Notes under the pieces: model-generated
Database searches by the model: none
Told to the model about the DNA's origin: nothing
Seen by the model: only the letters and a program-made list of their open reading frames with translations
Shown here: positions 1 to 6,578 of the stretch, piece by piece
Layout: the number at the start of each line of letters is the position of its first letter
Numbering within the stretch: position 1 is the first letter of the stretch
Made by a program: the position numbers and the translations under genes
Assembly: GCA_964517075.1 (NCBI GenBank)
Contig: CAZFAT010000071.1
Coordinates: 1-19,814, forward strand
Direction of reading: 5' to 3'
DNA: 19,814 nt
Source of the DNA: CAZFAT01 sp964517075
Lineage (GTDB): Bacteria; Acidobacteriota; Vicinamibacteria; Vicinamibacterales; SCN-69-37

Positions 1-1
1 C

Positions 2-403
2 ATCATCGCCGGCGCGCGGCGACCGGACGGCAGCTTCGCGGACAGCGTCGAGGTCATGCGCGGCATCGTCACCCGAGCCTCTGCCGCGCCGATCCAGGAC
101 GACGCGCTCCGCAGCACCACGCTCGTCGTCGTGGCGACGAACGTCGCGCTGACCAAGACGCCGCTCACGAAGCTCGCGATGATGGCCAACTGCGGGGCGG
201 CCCGCGCCATCCGCCCGTACCACACGACGGGCGATGGCGATCAATTGTTCGCGGTCTCGACCGGGGCGCTCACCCGGACCGATGTGGCGCTGACCGTCCT
301 CGGATCGCTCGCCGCCGATGTCGTCGCCGAGGCGATCGTCAACGGCGTGCGTGCGGCGCGGAGCGTTGAAGGCTGGCCCGGACTGAATCAGTCACCGGAA
401 TAG
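2..403 (+). CDS. P1 family peptidase (DmpA-type), C-terminal part
   Basis: The reading frame is open from base 2, so the gene enters from the left edge and only its last 133 residues are here. The segment SVEVMRGIVTRA, then STTLVVVATNVALTK, then LAMMANCGAARAIRP and DGDQLFAVSTG, is the conserved C-terminal part of family S58/P1 peptidases (DmpA, L-aminopeptidase/D-esterase type). These are self-processing N-terminal-nucleophile hydrolases that remove N-terminal residues from peptides or amides. The autocleavage Gly/Ser site would be a little upstream, outside the window, so activity cannot be judged. The ATG at 56 is internal and not the true start. The frame ends in a normal TAG. Family assignment is by recalled motifs; substrate is unknown. 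Confidence 0.85.
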   Translation: MIAGARRPDGSFADSVEVMRGIVTRASAAPIQDDALRSTTLVVVATNVALTKTPLTKLAMMANCGAARAIRPYHTTGDGDQLFAVSTGALTRTDVALTVLGSLAADVVAEAIVNGVRAARSVEGWPGLNQSPE

Positions 404-567
404 CCGCGCACGATCTCTACCCACGCGGGGCACATCCAGTTGCTCGAGCGCCTGCGATCCGCTTGATAACGCACGTGGCACCGTGCTTGCACTCCTGGCA
501 GTCGACTCCCCCGCGACTGATGACGTGAATCAGGCGCACGATGTCGTGCGCGGAAGGAGTGCAAGGC
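404..567 (+). promoter_or_regulatory. Leader with ribosome-site-sequestering structure
   Basis: No gene lies here. Bases 486-496 (cttgcactcct) are the exact reverse complement of 555-565 (aggagtgcaag), which contains the AAGGAG ribosome-binding site of the small gene starting at 568. The enclosed stretch holds two more perfect stems: 499-504 with 514-519 (6 bp, 9-nt loop), and 534-541 with 544-551 (8 bp on paper, so about 6-7 bp with a realistic loop). Together they would make a three-way junction with the ribosome site buried in the closing stem. A weak promoter could lie at 440-470 (ttgctc, then gataac, 19-nt spacer), giving a transcript that starts just before the structure. The pairings are seen; regulation of translation is inferred. 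Confidence 0.45.
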
Positions 568-690
568 ATGCGTACGCTGATGCAGAAGGCTGGCGACGAC
601 ACCGGCGCCGTGGGCTACATCCTGGCGTGGCTGCTGGGAATCCCGGCCTCCATCCTGTTCTTGATCTTCCTCATGCGCGGTTGCACGTAA
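568..690 (+). CDS. 40-residue single-pass membrane protein
   Basis: The start is ATG at 568, preceded by a strong ribosome-binding site AAGGAG at 554-559 with an 8-nt gap. The product has a short hydrophilic N-terminus (MRTLMQKAGDDTG), one hydrophobic helix of about 25 residues from about residue 15 (GYILAWLLGIPASILFLIFL), and a tail RGCT. The AWLLGIP motif followed by a run of I/L/F resembles very small conserved hypothetical membrane proteins in many bacteria. No function is known to me. Strong initiation signals, the coherent helix and a hairpin just after the stop support a real gene despite its size. The leader pairing over its ribosome site suggests translational control. Orientation in the membrane is not clear. 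Confidence 0.65.
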   Translation: MRTLMQKAGDDTGAVGYILAWLLGIPASILFLIFLMRGCT

Positions 691-709
691 GGCCGCGTCC
701 CTCCATCAG

Positions 710-733
710 GCAGCCGGCCATCGGGCCGGCTGC
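710..733 (+). terminator. Hairpin after the small membrane protein gene
   Basis: A perfect 10-bp GC-rich stem (710-719 with 724-733, gcagccggcc / ggccggctgc) closes on the tetraloop ATCG, 19 bases after the stop at 690. It is followed by only a weak pyrimidine run (tcctgtcc), so it may stop transcription or protect the 3' end. It is not a textbook U-tract terminator. Confidence 0.45.
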
Positions 734-747
734 TCCTGTCCTCACGT

Positions 748-813
748 TCAGAAGGCGATCGCCGCGCGCAGGAAGACGGCGCGGCCGACCTGAAGCTCGC
801 TCCACTCCGGGCT
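748..813 (-). pseudogene. Possible C-terminal stub of an outer-membrane protein
   Basis: On the minus strand a short frame reads PEWSELQVGRAVFLRAAIAF and then stops at 748-750. It ends in phenylalanine with alternating hydrophobic residues, the usual signature of the last beta strand of outer-membrane barrels such as TonB-dependent receptors. In frame upstream there is a stop codon within about five codons of its beginning, so no full gene is attached. It may be the remains of a deleted receptor gene. The evidence is a single short motif and could be chance. Confidence 0.25.
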
Positions 814-1382
814 ACTGGTAGATCACAACGACGGGGGCGGGGGTGAGCGAGAGGACCTCGGGAGGACTGAACAGGTTCGTGTCCTGGCGGTAGAAGAGCT
901 TGATCCCGGCATAGGCGAGCGGCTGGCGCATCACGGCGCGATAGCTCGATCGCTTGAGCGTCTGCGAACCGAATCCGTCCATGACCAGGACCACATCAAC
1001 CAACGGGCCCGATCGGATCTTGGCCTTGTCGGGCAGCATGTCGAGCCGGAACTGGTGCACGATCAGGATCTTCGAAGGCAGGCGCTTTGCGGTGATGAGG
1101 GCCTCCAGCCGGTCGAGGGCGCCGTTCATGTCGGCCGCGTGGGTACGCCGGCAGAATGCGGCGCGAGGTGAGCGGCGCATAGGCAGCGGCCTGGCGACGC
1201 AGCGCGTCGGCTCGCAGCGCGCCGCTCTGCTCACCGAGCACGCCCATCCGGGTGCTGCGGGGATTGCCGTACCACGTGATGAGCAGATGGTCCCGCAGGA
1301 GAGAGGGCGCGGCAGCGGGCTGGACAGTGGTACTCGCCAGCAGTCCGGTCAACAACAGGGCGATCAGGCTGAGGGGGCGCAT
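812..1382 (-). pseudogene. Decayed secreted protein gene (deletion plus frameshift)
   Basis: Two minus-strand frames look like the two ends of one secreted protein. The N-terminal frame (from ATG at 1382) has a signal peptide (MRPLSLIALLLTGLLAS...VQPAAA) followed by LLRDHLLITWYGNPRSTRMGVLGE and QAAAYAPLTSRRILPAY, and then turns to Arg/Pro-rich nonsense. The C-terminal frame picks up as HAADMNGALDRLEALI, then KILIVHQFRLDMLPDK, VDVVLVMDGFGSQTLKRS, AGIKLFYRQDTNLFSP and VVVIYQ, stopping at 812. The join is near 1140-1155. I recall a hypothetical acidobacterial/Chloroflexi family with these two ends around a central section of roughly 70-100 residues that is absent here, which suggests an internal deletion as well as a frame change. 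It starts 4 nt after the methyltransferase stop, so it was probably co-transcribed. The original function is unknown. Confidence 0.55.
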
Positions 1383-1386
1383 CGCT

Positions 1387-2079
1387 TCAGTTCGCGCGAT
1401 ACACGAGGAAGATCTGACGCGGCAGGAAGTCGTGGGTGGTCTCGAGCGAGAACCCCGCGTCGGCCAGTTCGGCGCTGATCTGGGCCGGCGTGAACCGGAA
1501 CTCCTCGGGCGGCCCCGATGGTGCGCCCTTCCTGAAATCGATGATCGCCAGCCGCGCGCCGGGCTTCATCACGGTCCGCAGTTCCTTGAAATACGTCACG
1601 CGCTTGGGCAGATGGTGATAAGTATCGACGATGAGGACCAGGTCGACCGGCTCGGGCAGGTTCGTCCGGTCGGTCGCGGCCAGCACGGCCTCGACGTTCT
1701 TCAACCCCTCGTGCATGGCCCGGTGCCGCACGTGCTCGACCATCGAGGGCTCGATATCGACGGCATAGACCTTCGGCTTCGCCGGCGACGCCGCCAGCCG
1801 CACGGTGAAATAGCCGGTGCCCGCCCCGACGTCCGCGACGATCTGCCCCGGCGCGAGGTTCAGCGCCTCGATCACTCGTGCCGGCATCTGCCATTCGTCG
1901 CGTGCCGGGTCATCAAAGCTCTTCGCCCACTCCTCGGCGTTCTCGAATCGGTGCTCCAGATGGTCGGCCGGCGGCGTGCCGCGGCCGCCCTGCGCGAACG
2001 CTGGCGCGGAGCCGTAGGAGGCGACGCCGACCGCCAGCACCGCCGCTACACTGAAGCCGATGACCGTTCGAGTGCTCAT
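1387..2079 (-). CDS. Exported class I SAM-dependent methyltransferase
   Basis: This 230-residue protein has a Rossmann-type methyltransferase core: motif I VADVGAGTGYF at residues 81-91, the acidic VDIEPSM at about 107-113 that would bind the ribose of S-adenosylmethionine, and LVLIVDTYHHLP at about 147-158. The C-terminal part (RLAIIDFRKG, then QISAELADAGF) matches UbiE-like small-molecule methyltransferases. The N-terminus is a clear Sec signal peptide, hydrophobic at residues 7-21 and ending SAPAFA/QGG near residue 29. The ATG at 2079 follows an excellent ribosome site (GAGGAGGTGA, 7 nt away), so the signal belongs to the gene. A methyltransferase sent out of the cytoplasm is odd, because its cofactor is cytoplasmic. 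The decayed gene follows 4 nt downstream. Substrate is unknown. Confidence 0.85.
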   Translation of the reverse strand: MSTRTVIGFSVAAVLAVGVASYGSAPAFAQGGRGTPPADHLEHRFENAEEWAKSFDDPARDEWQMPARVIEALNLAPGQIVADVGAGTGYFTVRLAASPAKPKVYAVDIEPSMVEHVRHRAMHEGLKNVEAVLAATDRTNLPEPVDLVLIVDTYHHLPKRVTYFKELRTVMKPGARLAIIDFRKGAPSGPPEEFRFTPAQISAELADAGFSLETTHDFLPRQIFLVYRAN

Positions 2080-2242
2080 TTGTCGCTCACCTCCTCAGGG
2101 CCTCCAGTCACTCTTCAGGACGCTCGAGGCGTCTGCTGGTGCGTGACGGACCGCTCCAGCAGCCTCACGACCTCGTTCGCGGTTGCGGAATCGCATATGA
2201 GCCTCCTGGCGGACGCGGTCCGGGCGAACCCGGGCCCGGACG
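2080..2242. other. Intergenic gap with no recognised gene
   Basis: The only recognisable item in these 163 bases is the ribosome-binding site of the methyltransferase (ctcacctcctc on the plus strand, next to its start). I see no coding frame with plausible composition and no strong hairpin. Confidence 0.5.
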
Positions 2243-2844
2243 TCACCGCACGCGTCGCACGGTGCTGGCCTGCGCGCCTTTGTCACCCCGCTCCTCGACA
2301 AAGGCCACGCGACTGCCGACGGTGAGGTCGCCGAAGCCACCGCTGAGCACGCTGTTCCGATGGAAATAGACCTCGCGTCCGTCCTCGGCGACCAGAAAAC
2401 CACAGGCCTTGGCGGGCAGCAGCCGGACCACCCGGCCGACGGGCCGCTGGGCGTGCACCTTCACCGCTCCACGACGCCGGCGCACGTAGTCCTGGAGCCG
2501 CCGGCGCGCGACGGCAAAAGACTCGCGGATCGCCACGCCCAGCTGCTTCGCCGCCGGGTCTGCTCATCCTGCTTCTGTGTCTTGCGTGCGGCGAGCGCGC
2601 GGGTGGTCGGGCGCAGGCTCGCCTCGTGCGTGATGGCGATCTCCTCACCGGGCACCGTGATATCGATGCGAATGTGGTAGTGCGTACCGGCGCGATGATG
2701 GCGCGCGAGTGGCTCCACGAGCACGCGCGCGCCCATGAGCGTCGGGCAGTACCGCTCCAGCTTCTCCAGGCGTGCGCGGATGTCGGCGTCGAGTGCCTCG
2801 GTGCCGCGCATGCGCCGAAAGGTGATGGTTGGAGTCATCGTCAT
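2243..2844 (-). pseudogene. HPF/RaiA ribosome-associated protein with cold-shock domain, frameshifted
   Basis: The first frame starts at ATG 2844 (GAGG ribosome site just upstream) and gives an S30AE/HPF-type domain: ITFRRMRGTEALDADIRARLEKLERYCP, ARVLVEPLARHH, HIRIDITVPGEEIAITHEASL. Such proteins bind the 30S subunit and promote ribosome dormancy. After RKTQKQDE (about 2563) this frame becomes nonsense. The other frame continues the family sequence as ADPAAKQLGVAIRESFAVARRRLQDYVRRRRG, then a cold-shock-like domain GRVVRLLPAKACGFLVAED-GREVYFHRNSVL-VAFVEERGDKG, stopping at 2243. Restoring about one base near 2561-2566 joins both into a protein of about 200 residues, the usual length of HPF-CSD fusions. 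No slippery heptamer is present, so programmed frameshifting is unlikely. It is either a recent pseudogene or a one-base sequence error. A GTG at 2536 could start a separate cold-shock fragment. Confidence 0.75.
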
Positions 2845-3158
2845 AAGGACCTCGTCCCGCCGGGTCGACAGTGCGATGGACGCCGCTCAGTGAGCGCCCC
2901 GAGTCACGGTCCTCCGGCCGCGCCTGCGCTAGACGCAGGAACGATGCCAGCACCGGCAAGGTCTGACCCGCCTGTCCGCGGACGTGCGGCGCACGCGGCC
3001 GCGCGAAAGCCCTCGGCAAACGCGGAATTCCACCGAACCAGGCATAAATGTTTCTTATCGTCGATTCTGGCCGGTTTCGCCGCGGCCTGGATCCCCGCGC
3101 GCCGCGCCGCGCGCGTCGATCCCGTGATCGCCCTTCGCCAGCCTGACGGCGGATCACC
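2845..3158. other. Intergenic region holding only a permease relic
   Basis: These 314 bases lie between the frameshifted HPF gene and the end of the kinase gene. The first bases hold the HPF ribosome site. The stretch 3070-3141 carries the plus-strand permease relic listed separately, and the short AT-richer patch at about 3040-3065 (cataaatgtttcttatcg) stands out against the GC-rich surroundings. No intact gene or clear terminator was found. Confidence 0.5.
3070..3141 (+). pseudogene. C-terminal relic of a MacB/FtsX-type permease
   Basis: On the plus strand a short frame reads AGFAAAWIPARRAARVDPVIALRQ. The string PARRAARVDPVIALR is the typical C-terminal end of MacB/FtsX-like permeases (last membrane helix, then PARRA..VDP..ALR). 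Upstream the frame is unrelated, and downstream it lacks the stop that normally follows within a few residues. Only about 24 residues survive, so this is a gene remnant. The intact-length relative at 15889-18541 ends ALIPARRALRLQPTEALRVD, the same signature, but the two differ enough not to be a recent copy. A deleted or rearranged permease gene probably once lay here on the opposite strand to the kinase. Confidence 0.55.
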
Positions 3159-5849
3159 TCAACGTCTGATTGTGGCCGGCCAGTTGACGATGACGGTCAC
3201 TGGTTGCTCACGGGCGATCACCTGCGGCACGACCGCCAGAAACCTGCCGTCGGCCGCGACGTCGAAGTCGATCCAGGGTCGCTGGCCGATCGAAAACAGC
3301 GCACGCAGCGGGCCAACGTCGAGGGCCGGTACGGTGCGAATCGGCGCAGCCATGAGCTCGCGTTTGCCAGAGATGTAGAACAGCTCGCGGCCGTCGCGGC
3401 TCCATCGAGGCTGCGTTCCGCCATCGGCCGAGACCTGTCGTGGACGGCCGCTGGGCGGAAACGACGTGACATAGACGTTGAATCGTTTGGACTCGTCCGA
3501 GATGAAGGCCAGCAGCCGGCCGTCGGGCGACAGACGGCCATCCAGCTCGCTGAAAGGCGTCGTAATGAGGGGCGATCGTTTGGCGCCCTGATCCAGCGAG
3601 AGCGTCAACAGATCCCAGCCTCCTCCGCTCTCCCCGCGCTGCGCGAACACGATCGCCGGGCCATCCGGCGTGATATCCGAGGCCATTTGGAATTCGCCTG
3701 TCGGCAGCAGCTCACGCTCCACACCGCTCGCGAGGTCCCTGTGAAACAGCTGGGGCGGACCGCCTCGTGCGGCGGCGAACACCAGGGCGTTGGCGCCGGG
3801 CAGCCACGGCCCCGGAATTTCAGGTCTCGGATCGGTCGTCAGACGGCCCTGCATGCCACCGCGAGCCAGGTCCAGGATCCAGAGGTCCTGCGTGCCCGCG
3901 CGATCGTCGCGGATCACAATGCTGAGGTGATTGCGCTCACGCGACATCCTCATGCCGCCGTATCCAGCAGGAGCACCAACGGCGTCCGTTTGCTTGCCTG
4001 CCTGGTCGATCCAGACGAGACGCGACAGGTCCCGGTGGGGCTGATAGGCGACCGTGCCGGTGCGGGACGCTGAGAACGCTGCCCGCGGCGGATAGAAGCT
4101 GTAGTCGATCGCTTCGGCAATGGCGAACGGTTCGCCCACGACTGTGCCGGTCGCCGCATCAAACCGCTGCCCGACGAGCGTGCTGTCACGAACGAACACC
4201 AGGTACCCGGGATCGACGTACTCGACGTTTGACGCCACCCGCATGACGGAACGTGAGGCTCCCGCGCGATCGAGGAGCCGCAAGTCGCCGTTTCCGTCAG
4301 CGTGCCGGGCTAGATAAAGTGCGCGCTGGCCATCGGACAGAAACCGCGGCCAGTGAAGACGAGACTCGTCCCGCGATGCATCGCGGGACACGACCGTCGC
4401 GGGCACACCTCCCGCCGTCGACACGCCGCGGATGTCAGTCGCTTGCACGATGTCAGTCGCTTGCACGGAGTCGAACAGAATCCGCCCATCGCCCCATGTG
4501 CCCGTCAGGCCAACACGCGTGGGCACATCGGCAATCGGCACTGGCGCGCCGCCGGGCAGGTCGAGTCGTTTCAGCTTGTCGCCCGCGAAGAACCCCAGGG
4601 AACGCCCGTCAGGCGACCAGAACACCGAGATGGCGCCCTCGGTGCCCGACAGTCGATGAGCGTCGAGCGACGCCAGCGGACGAAGCCAGACGGCGCTGGT
4701 TCCGGGCCCAGAGACGGTGCCGGTTCCGCCTGCCTGAATGGCGACGAAGGCGAGCTGCGATCCGTCGGGAGCCAACGCCAGATACGTCGTCTCGACGTCG
4801 GACACGGACGATCCGAACCTCCACCCATCCGGTGGCGCGATCGTGAACCGCACGGAACCGGCCGCCGGGGCCTCCGGCGACTGACGTGCCAGCCAGGCGA
4901 TGTGCGTGATCAACGCCGTCGCGAGAACCAGGCCGAGTGCGGCCACCGCGAGGCGCCACTTCGTCGCGCGCGGCAGCACGGCTGGAGCCGTGACGGACGA
5001 CGCCTCGACGCCGTGATCCGGCACGAGATCGATGACCGCGTCGCCGATATCGCGCAGCCGGCGTCGAGGATCCTTGTCGAGCGCCCGGTGGAGCAGTCGC
5101 CGAAGGTGAGGCGGCGTGGCCGACGGCAGCGCCGTCCAGTCAGGATCGCGCTCGAGAACCGCCGCGAGGGTGTCAGACAGCGTGGGTCTGGCGAACGCCG
5201 TCCGGCCGGTGAGCATCTCGTACAGCACGCACCCGAACGCCCAGATGTCGGTGCGCTTGTCGATCGGCTGGCCGCGCGCCTGCTCCGGACTCATGTACGC
5301 GGCCGTCCCGAGCACCGCGCCGGCGCGCGTGCTCGCGGTAGCCGTTGCCGCCTCCGACCGCTCGCCGGCGTCGTCAGGCGCCAGGGCCTTGGCGATGCCG
5401 AAGTCGAGCAGCTTCACGCCACCGCTCGAGGTGAACTTGATGTTCTGCGGCTTCAGATCGCGATGGATGATCCGCTTCTCATGCGCCGCTTCGAGCGCGT
5501 CGCCGATCTGACGCGCGATGCTGAGCGTCTCCGCGAGCAGGAGAGGACCGGTCGCCAGACGGTCGGCCAGCGTCGGTCCCTCGACCAGTTCGAGGACGAG
5601 CACGAGCTGATCGTCGGCATCCGCGACGCCGTGAATGGCGGCGATGTTCGCGTGGTTGAGCGTGGCGAGCAGCCGCGCCTCGCGATCGAAGCGTGCGCGC
5701 CTGGCCGGATCGTGCGCGACCGATGCCGGCAGGACTTTCAGCGCGACGTCACGGCCCAGCCGTGTATCGTGCGCCCGGTAGACCTCGCCCATGCCGCCTT
5801 CGCCCAGCTTCGCGACGACCTGATACGAGCCGAGAGTTCGGCCGATCAC
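3159..5849 (-). CDS. Receptor-like Ser/Thr protein kinase with PD40 beta-propeller
   Basis: An 896-residue bacterial PknB-type kinase. Visible kinase features: Gly-rich loop GEGGMGEV (16-23), catalytic lysine K38 in VALKVLP, E57, catalytic loop HRDLKPQN (129-136), DFG (149-151), activation segment ending MSPEQARG (from 186), DIWAFGCVLYEMLTG (201-215). All catalytic residues are present. A membrane helix follows at about 298-320. The remaining ~570 residues are an extracytoplasmic TolB/PD40-type propeller with repeated SPDGR-like motifs (WSPDGRSLGFF, LSPDGRLLAFI, WSRDGRELFY). Such fusions are typical of Acidobacteriota and are thought to sense outside signals; the ligand is unknown. The start is GTG at 5849, fitting MIGRTLGSY at the family N-terminus, with a weak ribosome site. 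An 18-bp tandem duplication at 4431-4466 gives the repeated peptide VQATDI. The gene is monocistronic by context. Confidence 0.92.
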   Translation of the reverse strand: MIGRTLGSYQVVAKLGEGGMGEVYRAHDTRLGRDVALKVLPASVAHDPARRARFDREARLLATLNHANIAAIHGVADADDQLVLVLELVEGPTLADRLATGPLLLAETLSIARQIGDALEAAHEKRIIHRDLKPQNIKFTSSGGVKLLDFGIAKALAPDDAGERSEAATATASTRAGAVLGTAAYMSPEQARGQPIDKRTDIWAFGCVLYEMLTGRTAFARPTLSDTLAAVLERDPDWTALPSATPPHLRRLLHRALDKDPRRRLRDIGDAVIDLVPDHGVEASSVTAPAVLPRATKWRLAVAALGLVLATALITHIAWLARQSPEAPAAGSVRFTIAPPDGWRFGSSVSDVETTYLALAPDGSQLAFVAIQAGGTGTVSGPGTSAVWLRPLASLDAHRLSGTEGAISVFWSPDGRSLGFFAGDKLKRLDLPGGAPVPIADVPTRVGLTGTWGDGRILFDSVQATDIVQATDIRGVSTAGGVPATVVSRDASRDESRLHWPRFLSDGQRALYLARHADGNGDLRLLDRAGASRSVMRVASNVEYVDPGYLVFVRDSTLVGQRFDAATGTVVGEPFAIAEAIDYSFYPPRAAFSASRTGTVAYQPHRDLSRLVWIDQAGKQTDAVGAPAGYGGMRMSRERNHLSIVIRDDRAGTQDLWILDLARGGMQGRLTTDPRPEIPGPWLPGANALVFAAARGGPPQLFHRDLASGVERELLPTGEFQMASDITPDGPAIVFAQRGESGGGWDLLTLSLDQGAKRSPLITTPFSELDGRLSPDGRLLAFISDESKRFNVYVTSFPPSGRPRQVSADGGTQPRWSRDGRELFYISGKRELMAAPIRTVPALDVGPLRALFSIGQRPWIDFDVAADGRFLAVVPQVIAREQPVTVIVNWPATIRR
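4431..4466. repeat. 18-bp perfect tandem duplication within the kinase gene
   Basis: The unit gatgtcagtcgcttgcac occurs twice head to tail at 4431-4448 and 4449-4466. It keeps the reading frame and repeats the six residues VQATDI in the propeller part of the kinase. It looks like a recent slippage or unequal-exchange event in one propeller blade. Confidence 0.9.
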
Positions 5850-5906
5850 GTTGAGGGCCTCAGCTGGCCTTCCGCGCGGCGTTGTTCCTGCATGTGCGAG
5901 ATGCCC

Positions 5907-5935
5907 ATCGTGTCGAGTTGAGGATCCCGAGTCAA
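5907..5935 (-). promoter_or_regulatory. Candidate sigma-70-type promoter for the kinase gene
   Basis: On the minus strand TTGACT (5930-5935) is followed by a 17-nt spacer and CACGAT (5907-5912). This would start transcription near 5900 and leave a leader of about 50 bases before the GTG at 5849. The -35 matches well; the -10 matches at only three positions. Position and strand fit the kinase gene. Confidence 0.35.
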
Positions 5936-5959
5936 GATGGGTGTCTGGTTCGAGGTTGA

Positions 5960-5980
5960 CGGGTCGGCGTGGCCGACCCG
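5960..5980. repeat. Palindrome with GGTCGGC core
   Basis: A perfect 9-bp inverted repeat (cgggtcggc, loop gtg, gccgacccg). It lies about 25 bases beyond the point where similarity of the PRPP-synthetase relic ends, and between that relic and the kinase promoter. It shares the GGTCGGC/GCCGACC core with the palindromes at 10337-10388. It may act as a terminator on either strand or be a REP-like dispersed element. Confidence 0.6.
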
Positions 5981-5999
5981 GAGTGCCGCGATGGCGACA

Positions 6000-6430
6000 G
6001 GTCGAACGCGACGAGCGCCCGTACGGCCGCCGCCACCGTGCCGCCCGTGCTGATCATGTCGTCGACGATGAACGGCACCCGGTCTCGCACCTCGCCGACA
6101 ATCTGCTGCACCCGCACCTCATGGCCGCTGAGTCGCGTCTTGTAGAGGGTCGCCACCGGACAGCCGAGCAGGCGGCTGTAGCGATCGCGAGCCGGACGGC
6201 GCCGAGATCGGGCGCGACCAGGACGGTCCGCTCGCCAACCTCCGTCCGGATCGACGCGGCGAGCAGGGGCACGGCGCTCAGATGCTCGGCCGGCATATCG
6301 AAGAAGCCTTCGGCCGCCCGGCTGTGAAGGTCGAGCACCACGACGCCGTCGATGCCGCTGCTGGCCAGGACGTCGCACATGAGCCGCGCCCCAATCGGGT
6401 CGCGGCCCCTGGCGCGTGGCGGGCGGGTCG
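6000..6430 (-). pseudogene. Ribose-phosphate pyrophosphokinase (PRPP synthetase) relic
   Basis: Two minus-strand frames carry consecutive pieces of a PRPP synthetase. The first reads TRPPRARGRDPIGARLMCDV, LASSGIDGVVVLDLHSRAAEG, FFDMPAEHLSAVPLLAASIR, TVLVAPDLGAVRLA. After about 6185 the other frame continues YSRLLGCPVATLYKTRLSGH, EVRVQQIVGEVRDRVPF and IVDDMISTGGTVAAAVRALVA. These match the family's DLH region and the PRPP-binding loop DDM-x-TGGT. A one-base loss at about 6184-6186 separates the frames. The N-terminal third and the C-terminal part are missing: family similarity stops near 6007, shortly before the palindrome at 5960. Only about 140 of the usual ~310 residues remain, so this cannot be an active enzyme. 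In some acidobacteria I would expect a prs-like gene near hpf-type genes, but that is only recall. Confidence 0.75.
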
Positions 6431-6578
6431 CGCGGGGCGCGGCCGGGCCCCGCGGCGGGCGGTGCGGAATAGTCCGCGACGAGAGGAATAATCAGCGGGT
6501 TGATGGTCGCGACGAACACCGGGCCGCGCGCGCGGCTCTGAGGCACGGCCATTGCACGATCCAGCGCGGAGTTGAGCC

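Noticed and set aside
517..523. CTGATGA resembling the hammerhead ribozyme core, followed closely by GAA
   Set aside because: There is no room for stem II between CTGATGA and GAA, the second core element reads GAAT rather than GAAA, and no suitable cleavage site with stem III is visible. The bases pair better in the junction described for the leader.
2555..2575. Programmed -1 frameshift in the HPF-cold-shock gene
   Set aside because: No X-XXY-YYZ slippery heptamer and no obvious downstream pseudoknot at the frame change; a simple one-base loss or error explains it better.
4353..5921. Long plus-strand frame (522 codons) opposite the Ser/Thr kinase
   Set aside because: It has Arg-rich composition and no recognisable domain, and it lies antisense to the kinase, whose catalytic motifs are all intact.
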